Origin: Cytobacillus pseudoceanisediminis
GTDB taxonomy: Bacteria > Bacillota > Bacilli > Bacillales > Cytobacillaceae
Direction: 5' to 3'
Assembly (NCBI RefSeq): GCF_023516215.1
Contig: NZ_CP097349.1
Coordinates: forward strand, 3,822,501-3,877,500
Length of the DNA: 55,000 nucleotides
The notes below the pieces were generated by a model, which ran no database searches, was not told the DNA's origin, and saw only the letters and a list, made by a program, of their open reading frames with translations. The translations under genes were made by a program, and so were the position numbers. How positions within the stretch are numbered: position 1 is the stretch's first letter; each line of letters opens with the position of its first letter. This document shows, in pieces, positions 46,836 through 55,000 of this stretch.

Positions 46836-47561
46836 TTGAAGAAGGAATATTGGTTTATATTAATAGCTTATATTGCCATGCAGCTGTCCAGTTTGTTTGG
46901 CGTTCCGCTTGTGTTATTTATTGCAGATGCCCTTGGACAGAACCCCGAAAACATGCAGATCCTGGCTGTAGCCTACTGGCTTGTCATCAGTTTTACGGTT
47001 ACACTGATCATTACGCTTCTATTATTAAGAAAAGAGATGAAAAAAGGCCTGGATAGGGATGCATCTTCCGCAGCAAGCTCAGCGGGCTGGGCAGTTGGGG
47101 GTATATTTTTGGCCCTGATCGCTCAAGCTACTGCTGCCAGCATTGAAAATATGATTGGGATTGAAATGGGATCTGAGAATACGCAGCAGATTATCCGGAT
47201 TATTGAAGCATCGCCAATCGTTATCTTAATTAGTTCGGTCATTGGGCCAATACTTGAGGAGATTGTCTTTAGAAAAGTTATTTTCGGTTCTCTCCATAAG
47301 CGCTTCAACTTCTTCTTATCGGCCCTGATCAGCTCAGTCATTTTTGCACTTGCCCATTTCGAGCCTGAACATGTACTGCTGTACTCGGCAATGGGGTTCA
47401 CCTTTGCTTTCTTATATGTCAAAACGAAGCGGATTATTGTGCCGATTTTTGCCCATGTGGCGATGAACACCTTTGTTGCGGTTATCCAGCTGAATCAGGA
47501 TAATATGCAAAAATGGTTAGAAGAAATGGAAAAAATGCAGAGCTTTATCAGCTTTTTCTAG
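46836..47561 (+). CDS. ydiL: CPBP family intramembrane metalloprotease YdiL
   Basis: The 241-residue protein has about six or seven membrane helices and the CPBP/Abi active-site motifs: EEIVFRKVIFG (Glu-Glu-x3-Arg), the histidine in ALAHFEP, and the histidine in FAHVAMNTF. The start is TTG 46836, nine bases after AAGGAG; upstream in-frame codons lack a site. It is divergent from groES, as in B. subtilis, where YdiL is the neighbour. Function is unproven. Confidence 0.9.
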   Translation: MKKEYWFILIAYIAMQLSSLFGVPLVLFIADALGQNPENMQILAVAYWLVISFTVTLIITLLLLRKEMKKGLDRDASSAASSAGWAVGGIFLALIAQATAASIENMIGIEMGSENTQQIIRIIEASPIVILISSVIGPILEEIVFRKVIFGSLHKRFNFFLSALISSVIFALAHFEPEHVLLYSAMGFTFAFLYVKTKRIIVPIFAHVAMNTFVAVIQLNQDNMQKWLEEMEKMQSFISFF

Positions 47562-47607
47562 CATAGGGAAATGCTTTGCAGAGTTTTAAACTTACTGGGG
47601 GATTTTG

Positions 47608-47811
47608 ATGAGAAGCACACCTTTGTTTTCAGGCTTTATTTACATCCTTCTCGGATGCCTTTTCACTTTTATAGCCATACAGAATATCCAGCATGAAGAA
47701 ACCTGGGGATTCTTTACTTATTTTCTGATTATAATTGCCACATTCGATTTTGGCACCGGACTGCGGATGGTTGGCCTGCATTTTAAAATGAAAAATAAAA
47801 TGAAAAAATGA
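47608..47811 (+). CDS. ydiK: YdiK family small membrane protein
   Basis: The 67-residue protein has two membrane helices (about residues 6-25 and 35-55) and a basic tail, matching DUF4305/YdiK. Position next to ydiL agrees with B. subtilis. ATG 47608 follows GGGGGA with a five-base gap. Function is unknown. Confidence 0.85.
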   Translation: MRSTPLFSGFIYILLGCLFTFIAIQNIQHEETWGFFTYFLIIIATFDFGTGLRMVGLHFKMKNKMKK

Positions 47812-47833
47812 GCCCCCAAAAGGCTCATTTTTT
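47809..47833. terminator. Bidirectional terminator between ydiK and rex
   Basis: Stem TGAGCC / GGCTCA with an A-rich left flank and T-rich right flank; it overlaps the ydiK stop codon. Confidence 0.85.
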
Positions 47834-48475
47834 TACATTTCTTCCGGATAGTTTTTCAGAAAATAAACCAGTGACTGCAATTCTACTGCCAGATCGATAT
47901 GGTGAATCCGAATCGAGGCTGGCACAGTGAGCCTCGCAGGTGTAAAATTAAGGATTCCTTTTATTTTCGCATTCACCATCCGATCGGTAATAGCCTGGGC
48001 AGGCGGTGCCGGCACCGTTAAAATCGCCACCTGAATATTATTATTTATAATAACTTCTTCAAGGTCATCCATATGATGGACCGGTACATCACCGATTTTC
48101 GTGCCAACCTTACTCTCATCAACATCAAAGGCTACTTCTATTTTGGTATTATTATTTTTAAGAAAATTATAGTTAAGAAAGGCTGTTCCTAAATTCCCTA
48201 CCCCGATCAAAGCTACTTTAGTCAGCTCATCCTGGTCAAGAGTCTTCCGAAAGAAGCCCAGCAGGTAATTCACATTATATCCATATCCTTTTTTCCTAAC
48301 GCACCAAAGTACGAAAAATCGCGGCGGATTGTTGCAGAATCTACCTTTACCGCCTCACTCAATTCTGCTGAAGAGACTCTTTGTTTGCCTGATGAGTGAA
48401 GGTTTTTAGAAAGCGGTAGTATAAAGGCAGCCGTTTAGCTGTTGCCTGCGGTATCTTAATTGGTTCATTGGCCAT
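47833..48475 (-). CDS. rex: Redox-sensing transcriptional repressor Rex, frameshifts at 48403-48407 and 48289-48294
   Basis: Rex binds operators of fermentation and respiration genes and releases them when NADH rises relative to NAD+. The winged-helix N-terminus ([20 protein letters not shown] start) and the Rossmann domain ([16 protein letters not shown]) are both visible, but in three frames. Adding one A to the A5 run restores [14 protein letters not shown], and one A to the A6 run restores [17 protein letters not shown]. The corrected length is 214; B. subtilis Rex is 215. ATG 48473-48475 follows GGGGATGG. Loss of Rex by two independent one-base deletions is unlikely in nature. Confidence 0.9.
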
Positions 48476-48502
48476 TCGTCCATCCCCATTTCTTATGATG
48501 AA

Positions 48503-48984
48503 TTAATTTCTTTTAAAATCTCCGTTTTTTCCGCCTGTTTTCTCTATTAAAAAGGTTGGCCCAATCACCATTCCTTTATCTACAGCCTTGCACATGTCAT
48601 AAACGGTCAGCGCACAGACAGAAGCGGCTGTTAACGCTTCCATTTCCACACCCGTATTTCCCTTCGTTTTTACAGAAGCAGTAATGATCAGGACATACTC
48701 TTCCTCTTCCGCCTTCCATGAAAATGAAATGTCCACGCCCTTAAGCGGCAGCGGATGGCACATCGGAATAATGTCCCATGTTTTCTTGCTCGCCATAATG
48801 CCTGCAGTTTGTGCAACAGCGAGTACATCCCCTTTTTCATAGAGTTGGATGTTATCTTTTCGTATATCTCCTGATTAAGAGTAATACTTGATTGAGCAAT
48901 GGCTGTTCTTGCCGTTTCAGGTTTATCGCTGACATCCACCATTTTTGCCCTGCCCTCTTGATTAAAATGAGTAAAATCCGCCAT
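48503..48984 (-). CDS. moaC: Cyclic pyranopterin monophosphate synthase MoaC, one-base frameshift at 48833-48837
   Basis: MoaC works with MoaA to convert GTP to cyclic pyranopterin monophosphate, the first step of molybdenum cofactor synthesis. The N-terminus ([20 protein letters not shown]) and C-terminus ([35 protein letters not shown]) are conserved. Adding one A to an A5 run joins them as [21 protein letters not shown]. The corrected length is 160. It is upstream of rex on the same strand with a 27-base gap, as in B. subtilis (moaC-rex). Confidence 0.9.
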
Positions 48985-49174
48985 TCAAAACACCTCTCTT
49001 CAAAATCATACACTATTTTTCTGTTACTTTGTATGTGCTTTGTATTGTTCCTCACATATTTATTTGCCTTTTGTCTTGATTGAATGCCCTGCAGAAGGGA
49101 TTATAGTCCTGTCTCCTTTATTGCCGAACATATATGAATGAGTTACACTTACTCTATACCCGAGGTGAAAGAAC

Positions 49175-51096
49175 ATGATACTATTACAAGTCAATCAGCT
49201 GGCGAAAAATTTTGGCGCTGATCCCATTTTAACCAATATAAAGCTTGAAGTACAAACCAGGGACAGGATTGCGCTAGTAGGGCGCAATGGTGCAGGAAAG
49301 TCCACCCTTTTGAAAATTATTGCCGGACAAATGACATATGACTCCGGTGAGATTATAAAGCCAAAGGAAGTAACAATTGGCTATCTTGCACAAAATACCG
49401 GCCTGGAATCAGAGTTATCCATTTGGGATGAAATGCTGACTGTTTTTAGTCATCTGCAGAAGCAGGAAAAACAGCTTCGCAGCCTTGAAGAACAAATGGC
49501 AGACCCTGATATCCTAAATAACTCTGATGCCTATGAACGCATCTTAAAAGAATACGACAAGCTTCAGGTTGATTTCAAAGAAAATGGCGGCTATCAATAT
49601 GAGGCAGATATCCGTTCCATTCTCCACGGACTCAACTTCAGCTCAATGGGCTATGACACTAAAATTTCATCATTGAGCGGCGGACAGCGTACCAGATTGG
49701 CCCTTGGTAAACTTTTGCTGACAAAGCCTGATATCTTAATACTGGACGAGCCTACCAACCACCTGGATATTGAAACATTATCATGGCTCGAACAGTACCT
49801 GCAGGGATACAACGGTGCCATTCTAATCGTATCCCATGACCGATATTTCCTTGATAAGGTCGTTTCCCAGGTTTACGAGATTTCCCGCCGCCAAATAAGA
49901 AAGTACCCAGGAAACTACAGTTCCTATCTCGATCAAAAAGCGGCTAACTTTGAAAGAGAAATGAAGCAATTCGAGAAACAGCAGGAAGAGATCGCTAAGC
50001 TGCAGGATTTTATCCAGCGAAATCTTGCCCGTGCTTCCACAACCAAAAGGGCACAAAGCCGCAGAAAGCAGCTTGCCAGAATGGACGTGATGGACAGGCC
50101 GCTGGGAGACGAGAAATCAGCTTCTTTTGGCTTTGACATTGAACGGCAATCAGGCAATGAGGTTTTAAATATTCATTCTCTTGCTATTGGCTATGAAGAG
50201 ATAGTGAGCGAGAATATTTCACTGCGACTGGCAAGAGGTGACAGCATTGCACTGGTGGGGCCCAATGGAATTGGCAAATCCACCTTGCTCAAAACCATCA
50301 TCAAAAAGATCTCTTCTTTTTCCGGGGAGATACAGTACGGTTCCAATGTGACAATTGGCTACTATGACCAGGAACAGGCGGAACTCACCAGCAATAAAAG
50401 AGTCCTGAACGAATTATGGGATGAATACCCGCTAAAACCGGAAAAGGAAATCCGGACAATACTTGGGAACTTTCTTTTCTCTGGTGATGATGTTCTTAAA
50501 ACTGTTTCAACACTGAGCGGCGGTGAAAAGGCACGTCTTGCGCTTGCGAAGCTTATGATGCAGAAAGCCAATTTCTTAATCCTCGACGAGCCTACAAACC
50601 ATTTGGATCTGGATAGCAAAGAAATTCTTGAAAATGCATTGATCGATTATCCTGGAACGATTCTCTTTGTATCTCATGACCGATATTTTATCAACAGAAT
50701 CACAACAAAGGTAGTTGAACTTTCCAGTATTGGGGCAACAGAGTATCTCGGCGATTATGATTATTATGTGGAAAAAAGCAGGAACAAGAGGAACTGCTTG
50801 CACTTAATGAGCAAGATGAATCCACGGCATCACAGCCTGTTAAGCAGGACAAAAATAATTATCAGCAGGATAAAGAAGCCAAAAAGCTCGAACGCCAACG
50901 AAAAAGAAGAATGGAAGAAATTGAAGAGCAAATAGAAGGATTGGAGAAAGTAATCGATATGAATGACCAGCTTCTCTGTGATCCGAATGTTTATCAAGAC
51001 CATGAAAAAGTGATGGGTATCACAAATGAAACTGATCAAGCAAAAGCTAAGCTGGAAGAATTGATGGAAGAATGGACACTTTTAGCTGATGATTAA
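49175..51096 (+). CDS. ydiF: ABC-F family ATPase YdiF, one-base frameshift at 50772-50777
   Basis: A soluble twin-ABC protein of the ABC-F class; members act on ribosomes rather than in transport. Both halves have a Walker A (GRNGAGKST; GPNGIGKST), a signature (LSGGQRTRLAL; LSGGEKARLAL) and a Walker B (LILDEPTNHLD twice), separated by a charged linker. The C-terminal coiled coil is in another frame. Adding one A to the A6 run gives YYVEKKQEQEELLALNE and a 640-residue protein ending WTLLADD, close to B. subtilis YdiF (642). The gene converges on tsaD. Confidence 0.9.
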
Positions 51097-51118
51097 TAAA
51101 AGAAAATTCATAACTTTT

Positions 51119-51150
51119 AGACTGGTAGAATAGTCACTGCCAGTCTTTTC
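51119..51150 (+). terminator. Terminator of ydiF
   Basis: Stem AGACTGG / CCAGTCT followed by TTTT on the plus strand, 23 bases after the stop. Confidence 0.8.
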
Positions 51151-51152
51151 TA

Positions 51153-51286
51153 TTATCCACAGAGATAATCACAAGAAAAACGCAGTTATATATACTCTCC
51201 ACAGACTTTTCCACATTATCCACAATTTAAACTGTTTTTATCCACATTACCAACATAATATTCTGAAATAAATGATTTTATCCACA
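51153..51286 (+). promoter_or_regulatory. DnaA-box cluster between ydiF and tsaD
   Basis: Four perfect TTATCCACA boxes at 51153-51161, 51216-51224, 51238-51246 and 51278-51286, all in the same orientation, plus a one-mismatch TTTTCCACA at 51207-51215 and a weaker CTCTCCACA at 51195-51203. A reverse-strand near match lies in tsaD (51335-51343). This density is far above chance for an intergenic region. Confidence 0.88.
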
Positions 51287-51317
51287 GAAAAAGCCCCCTA
51301 TGCGGTCGGGGACTTTT
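51285..51317 (-). terminator. Terminator of tsaD (near-bidirectional)
   Basis: Minus-strand AGTCCCC ... GGGGGCT hairpin followed by TTTTT; the mirror side also has T residues. Confidence 0.75.
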
Positions 51318-51324
51318 TCCTAAT

Positions 51325-52353
51325 TTATTTATCATTGTGGATAGTGATGTCCAAACCGGGATTGGCATTTAAATCAAGTCCGGCGAATTGTCCTTTTTCA
51401 AACAGCACACTTCCTGCTGCACCAATCATCGCTGCATTATCTGTGCATAATGTTAATGGCGGAATAATAAGCTTTATCTCCGCTTTGTCCCCAAACCTCT
51501 TTTCCAAAGAAGCTCGAAGTCCTTTATTCGCCGCAACTCCGCCTGCGAGCAGCAGCTGCTTCACCTGATATTCTTCAACAGCTCTTTCTGTTTTCGTTAC
51601 TAAGACATCAATGACACTTTCCTGGAAGCTTGCAGCAAGATCTTCCGGCACAATGGTCTCACCACGCTGCTCAGCATTGTGAACAGTGTTGATAACGGCA
51701 GACTTTAAGCCGCTGAAGCTAAAATCGTATGAACCTTCTTCCAGCCATGCTCTCGGAAGCTGAATGGTCGGGTTCCCTTCATGAGCGAGTCTGTCAATGT
51801 GAGGACCGCCTGGATATGGCAGATTTAATGTCCGGGCAACTTTATCATATGCCTCTCCTGCAGCATCATCCCTTGTCTCTCCAATCACTTGGAAATGGCC
51901 ATGCTCCTTCATATAGACAAGCTCTGTATGACCGCCTGAGACTACCAGGGACAGTAATGGAAATTCCATTTCTTCAACCAATCGATTGGCATAAATATGT
52001 CCAGCAATATGATGCACGCCTACAAGAGGGATACCATGAGCAAAAGCAACTGCTTTAGCGGCATTAACCCCGATCAGCAGCGCGCCTACAAGGCCAGGTC
52101 CTTCAGTCACAGCAATTGCTGAAAGATCTGAATATGTAATGCCTGCCTTATATAATGCTTCTTCCAACACTATAGTTATCTGTTCAACATGATGGCGGGA
52201 AGCGATTTCCGGAACTACTCCCCCAAAACGTTTATGGCTTTCTATTTGGGATGCAACTATATTGGCTGAGATTTCACGGCCATTCTTAATGATGGCAACA
52301 GCCGTCTCATCACAGCTTGTTTCAATCCCCATGATCCATTGATCTTTATTCAT
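51325..52353 (-). CDS. tsaD: tRNA threonylcarbamoyladenosine transferase subunit TsaD
   Basis: TsaD transfers the threonylcarbamoyl group to A37 of ANN-decoding tRNAs, with TsaB and TsaE. The 342-residue ASKHA-fold protein begins [17 protein letters not shown]. It has the metal-binding [11 protein letters not shown], the nucleotide-binding VVSGGHTEL, and [18 protein letters not shown] 52353 overlaps the rimI stop (TAATG). The gene order tsaE-tsaB-rimI-tsaD matches B. subtilis. Confidence 0.97.
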   Translation of the reverse strand: MNKDQWIMGIETSCDETAVAIIKNGREISANIVASQIESHKRFGGVVPEIASRHHVEQITIVLEEALYKAGITYSDLSAIAVTEGPGLVGALLIGVNAAKAVAFAHGIPLVGVHHIAGHIYANRLVEEMEFPLLSLVVSGGHTELVYMKEHGHFQVIGETRDDAAGEAYDKVARTLNLPYPGGPHIDRLAHEGNPTIQLPRAWLEEGSYDFSFSGLKSAVINTVHNAEQRGETIVPEDLAASFQESVIDVLVTKTERAVEEYQVKQLLLAGGVAANKGLRASLEKRFGDKAEIKLIIPPLTLCTDNAAMIGAAGSVLFEKGQFAGLDLNANPGLDITIHNDK

Positions 52354-52802
52354 TATAAATTCACCCACATTACTAAAGCATCTTCTTGATTATCAGTGTA
52401 GTAGTTCTTCCTTATGGCTCCATTTTGAAAACCAAGCTTTCGGTACAAGGCCTGAGCTGTGAAGTTAGATACCCTTACTTCCAGAGTCATCGTGATGGCC
52501 CCCATTTCAGACGCAATCTCCATTAACTTTCGCATAAGAGCTTCTCCAAGCTTTCTCCCGCGATATTCAGGGAGCAGCGCAACATTTGTGATATGAGCTT
52601 CGTCCACTACGATCCATGCTCCACAGTAGCCTATAACTTTATTTTCTTCTTCTAAAACAACATACAATGCAAACTGATTTTGTGTTAATTCGTTAAAAAA
52701 GGCTTCCCTGCTCCAGGGTGTTGCAAAGGACTTATGTTCTATTTCCAAAACATCATCAATATCCTCTTCATTCATAAAACGGAAAGTTAAGGATTTATTC
52801 AT
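52353..52802 (-). CDS. rimI: Ribosomal protein N-acetyltransferase RimI
   Basis: A 149-residue GNAT enzyme that acetylates the N-terminus of ribosomal protein S18. The acetyl-CoA site is visible in [20 protein letters not shown] and the C-terminal motif in [21 protein letters not shown] 52802 follows GAGGAAG. It is embedded in the tsa operon, as usual in Firmicutes. Confidence 0.93.
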   Translation of the reverse strand: MNKSLTFRFMNEEDIDDVLEIEHKSFATPWSREAFFNELTQNQFALYVVLEEENKVIGYCGAWIVVDEAHITNVALLPEYRGRKLGEALMRKLMEIASEMGAITMTLEVRVSNFTAQALYRKLGFQNGAIRKNYYTDNQEDALVMWVNL

Positions 52803-52820
52803 ACGTTCGCTTCCTCATCA

Positions 52821-53525
52821 CTATAGCTTTTTTTCTTGGTTTGCTTTTATCCAATTGGCTTCAGCTTCCGCAATCCTAATATAATTAGGAACAAAAGAGT
52901 GAACTTCCTCAGGCTCTCTGTCTCTGCCTAACAAGGCAAGTTCTGCCGGCCTTGGATTATGTTCTGCAGGCGAAGCGTACACCGCCAGGTCTCTAAGGGA
53001 TTCTGTAAATACCTCTTTATGTAAAGGCAGATCATTCCCTATAAAAAGGACCTTCTCTTGCTGCTCAGAAAGCATTGCTGCCCAATCTTTTGCAAGAAGG
53101 AGCTGGTCTTTCATAAGAGATGCTAACTGCCCTTCCTTATATTGATACAGGCCAGTATATATTTGTCCTCTCCGTGCATCAAACAAAGGAGATATGACGC
53201 CATTAAAGTATCTGCCTGCCGAAGCCGCATAAATTTCCAGGCTGGATACCCCAACCAGCGGCTTATTTAAAGTCCAGGCCAGAGTTTTTGCAATTGTAAC
53301 CCCAATTCGGACGCCTGTATAGGAGCCAGGTCCTTTCGCAACAACAATTTTATCTAACTCAGCTGGCGTAACACCACAATCTTTCATTAAGATATCAATA
53401 GCCGGCATAACACGAACAGAGTGATTCTTTTTGACATTGGTAATGTACTCGCCTATAACCTGATCACCATCCAGAAGAGCTACTCCCAAAGGGTAATTGG
53501 ATGTATCTATGGCTAAAACCTTCAT
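52821..53525 (-). CDS. tsaB: tRNA threonylcarbamoyladenosine complex subunit TsaB
   Basis: A 234-residue inactive-ASKHA partner that dimerises with TsaD. The N-terminus LAIDTSNYPLGVALLDGDQV and GPGSYTGVRIGVTIAKTL are characteristic. It overlaps tsaE by four bases (ATGA type). Confidence 0.95.
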   Translation of the reverse strand: MKVLAIDTSNYPLGVALLDGDQVIGEYITNVKKNHSVRVMPAIDILMKDCGVTPAELDKIVVAKGPGSYTGVRIGVTIAKTLAWTLNKPLVGVSSLEIYAASAGRYFNGVISPLFDARRGQIYTGLYQYKEGQLASLMKDQLLLAKDWAAMLSEQQEKVLFIGNDLPLHKEVFTESLRDLAVYASPAEHNPRPAELALLGRDREPEEVHSFVPNYIRIAEAEANWIKANQEKKL

Positions 53526-53977
53526 AACATAATCTCCTTACACAATTCCTCATATCTTTTTCCCCGGGGTTCCAGGACAAGCTTTCTTGAGTCATTATCA
53601 TCAAGATATAAATAAATCGTCAATAACTCTTCGGGAAGCTGTTCTTTAACTAGATGAGCCCATTCTACAACTGTGACCCCATTGCCTTCAAAGTATTCAT
53701 CAAACCCCAAATCCTCAAAAGAATCTTCAACTCTATATACATCCATATGATACAGGGGCAATCTTCCTTGGTATTCTTTAATAATCGTAAAAGTGGGGCT
53801 ATTTACATTACGGGTAATATTAAGTCCTTTTGCCAGCCCCTTGGTGAATGTCGTTTTTCCTGCGCCCAAATCTCCTTCCAGAGCAAGGACATCCCCCGGC
53901 TGGAGCAGACTGCCCAGCCTTTCCGAAAACGCCATCGTATCCTCTGGCTTCTTTGAGATAAACTCAAACTGACTCAT
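53522..53977 (-). CDS. tsaE: tRNA threonylcarbamoyladenosine complex ATPase TsaE
   Basis: A 151-residue P-loop ATPase that resets the TsaBD complex. Walker A is in LEGDLGAGKTTFTKGLA, with NSPTFTIIKEY and the MDVYRVED segment following. ATG 53977 is favoured because AAAGGTG lies nine bases upstream; in-frame starts at 53986-53989 overlap that site. Confidence 0.93.
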   Translation of the reverse strand: MSQFEFISKKPEDTMAFSERLGSLLQPGDVLALEGDLGAGKTTFTKGLAKGLNITRNVNSPTFTIIKEYQGRLPLYHMDVYRVEDSFEDLGFDEYFEGNGVTVVEWAHLVKEQLPEELLTIYLYLDDNDSRKLVLEPRGKRYEELCKEIML

Positions 53978-54011
53978 ATGTTTCATCACCTTTTATGGTT
54001 TAATCTATAAA

Positions 54012-54039
54012 GAAAAAAACCTTAGGATAAATCCTAAGG
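54012..54039 (-). terminator. Terminator-like hairpin at the 5' end of the tsaE leader
   Basis: Perfect CCTTAGGA-TTTA-TCCTAAGG stem followed by seven T residues on the minus strand, only 35 bases before tsaE and just downstream of its apparent promoter. Confidence 0.75.
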
Positions 54040-54055
54040 AGAATAATCTATATGT

Positions 54056-54084
54056 AGTTTACCTTATTTTGCAGCAATGGGCAA
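54056..54084 (-). promoter_or_regulatory. Candidate sigma-A promoter of the tsa operon
   Basis: TTGCCC (54079-54084), a 17-base spacer and TAAACT (54056-54061) on the minus strand. Confidence 0.5.
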
Positions 54085-54135
54085 AGTAAGCTATTTTCAT
54101 TATTAATGGAATATAAGCTGAGGATAAAAAAGAAT

Positions 54136-54161
54136 AAAAAAAAGACGAAACCAGGTTTCGT
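54136..54161 (-). terminator. Terminator of the rRNA-tRNA operon
   Basis: Stem ACGAAACC / GGTTTCGT followed by eight T residues on the minus strand, downstream of tRNA-Asp. Confidence 0.85.
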
Positions 54162-54184
54162 TTGACGTTTTTAATATTAGAAAA

Positions 54185-54261
54185 TGGCGGTCCGGACGGG
54201 ACTCGAACCCGCGACCTCCTGCGTGACAGGCAGGCATTCTAACCAACTGAACTACCGGACC
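54185..54261 (-). tRNA. tRNA-Asp (anticodon GTC), CCA encoded
   Basis: Acceptor GGTCCGG / CCGGACC with G discriminator, D-stem region, anticodon arm CCTGC-CTGTCAC-GCAGG giving GTC, and T-arm GGTTCGAGTCC. The 3' CCA is in the DNA. Confidence 0.97.
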
Positions 54262-54264
54262 AGA

Positions 54265-54338
<74 letters not shown>

Positions 54339-54380
54339 ATAATATTATTTGTGTGATTTTTCGTCACAATTTGTTTTTCC

Positions 54381-54497
<117 letters not shown>

Positions 54498-54702
54498 CTA
54501 TGTAATTGAAGAAACTTCGTTCCCTCAAAACTAGATAATGCATGAAGAAGCATTTGCCGAGTATTCACCAATGACTTGTCTAGCTTCGGCTCCTAACTTC
54601 TCGGCCGTTTCGATCCGTCCCTCCAAATCCCAAAACCAGGATTTGAATGGCCGGCTCTCCAACGTCTCTCGAAGTTGAACAGTCGCCTCCGCTTTTCGTT
54701 TT
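54498..54702 (-). other. 23S-5S internal spacer
   Basis: A 205-base transcribed spacer without tRNA genes. It contains TCTAGCTTCGGCTCC-type sequence (54576-54603) resembling the dispersed palindrome at 28672-28735. Confidence 0.6.

Positions 54703-55000
<298 letters not shown>

Overview
The window reads as a chromosomal segment of a low-GC Gram-positive endospore-former of the Bacillaceae. Gene order and protein sequence are closest to Bacillus subtilis and its Cytobacillus/Mesobacillus-like relatives; the genus is an inference. Nearly every gene lies on the minus strand. Two blocks follow the B. subtilis order: yeaC-yeaD-yebA-guaA-pbuG on the left, and tsaE-tsaB-rimI-tsaD / ydiF / moaC-rex / ydiK / ydiL / groES-groEL on the right. 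A type VII secretion island sits between them.

Layout. 1-3000: ptsG (runs off the left edge) with a GlcT-type RAT/terminator leader, and glcT. 3057-6620: pbuG and guaA, each behind its own guanine riboswitch and terminator. 6614-10988: MoxR ATPase / DUF58 / transglutaminase operon. 11170-14486: a secreted lipase-like hydrolase and a transglutaminase-like lipoprotein. 14661-29129: a complete Ess/Yuk type VII secretion operon (esxA/yukE, esaB, essB, essC, esaA, essA) continuing into a second module like B. subtilis yfjABCDE: a WXG100-like protein, a glycine-zipper putative membrane-active effector, a possible chaperone and three tandem paralogous membrane proteins. 29619-33225: a periplasmic-binding-like lipoprotein, a DUF421 protein, an M14 carboxypeptidase and a Pro/Tyr-rich miniprotein. 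33348-36687: an LXG toxin with an Imm22-like immunity gene, divergent from two WXG-like partner genes. 36728-41305: a PLP decarboxylase, then an MCP-like transducer, a GNAT enzyme and a STAS-like protein behind a cyclic-di-GMP-I riboswitch. 41638-44440: a DUF4317 gene and an IS1182-family element inserted in a terminator hairpin. 44541-53977: chaperonins with CIRCE, ydiL/ydiK, rex, moaC, ydiF, and the tsaD-rimI-tsaB-tsaE cluster; four perfect DnaA boxes lie between ydiF and tsaD. 54136-55000: the 3' end of an rRNA operon (tRNA-Asp, tRNA-fMet, 5S, partial 23S).

A warning for users of this sequence: nine otherwise well-conserved genes, including rex and moaC, carry one-base losses, ten of the eleven in homopolymer runs. 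The pattern fits systematic sequencing error much better than gene decay. Those genes are annotated here as single coding regions, with the lesion positions stated.

How the parts work together: T7SS machine and substrates span 14.6-36.6 kb (machine, WXG100 proteins, an LXG toxin with immunity gene and partners, and a second effector-like operon). The c-di-GMP riboswitch ties a chemoreceptor-like operon to second-messenger level. The purine riboswitches tie guanine uptake and GMP synthesis to guanine level.
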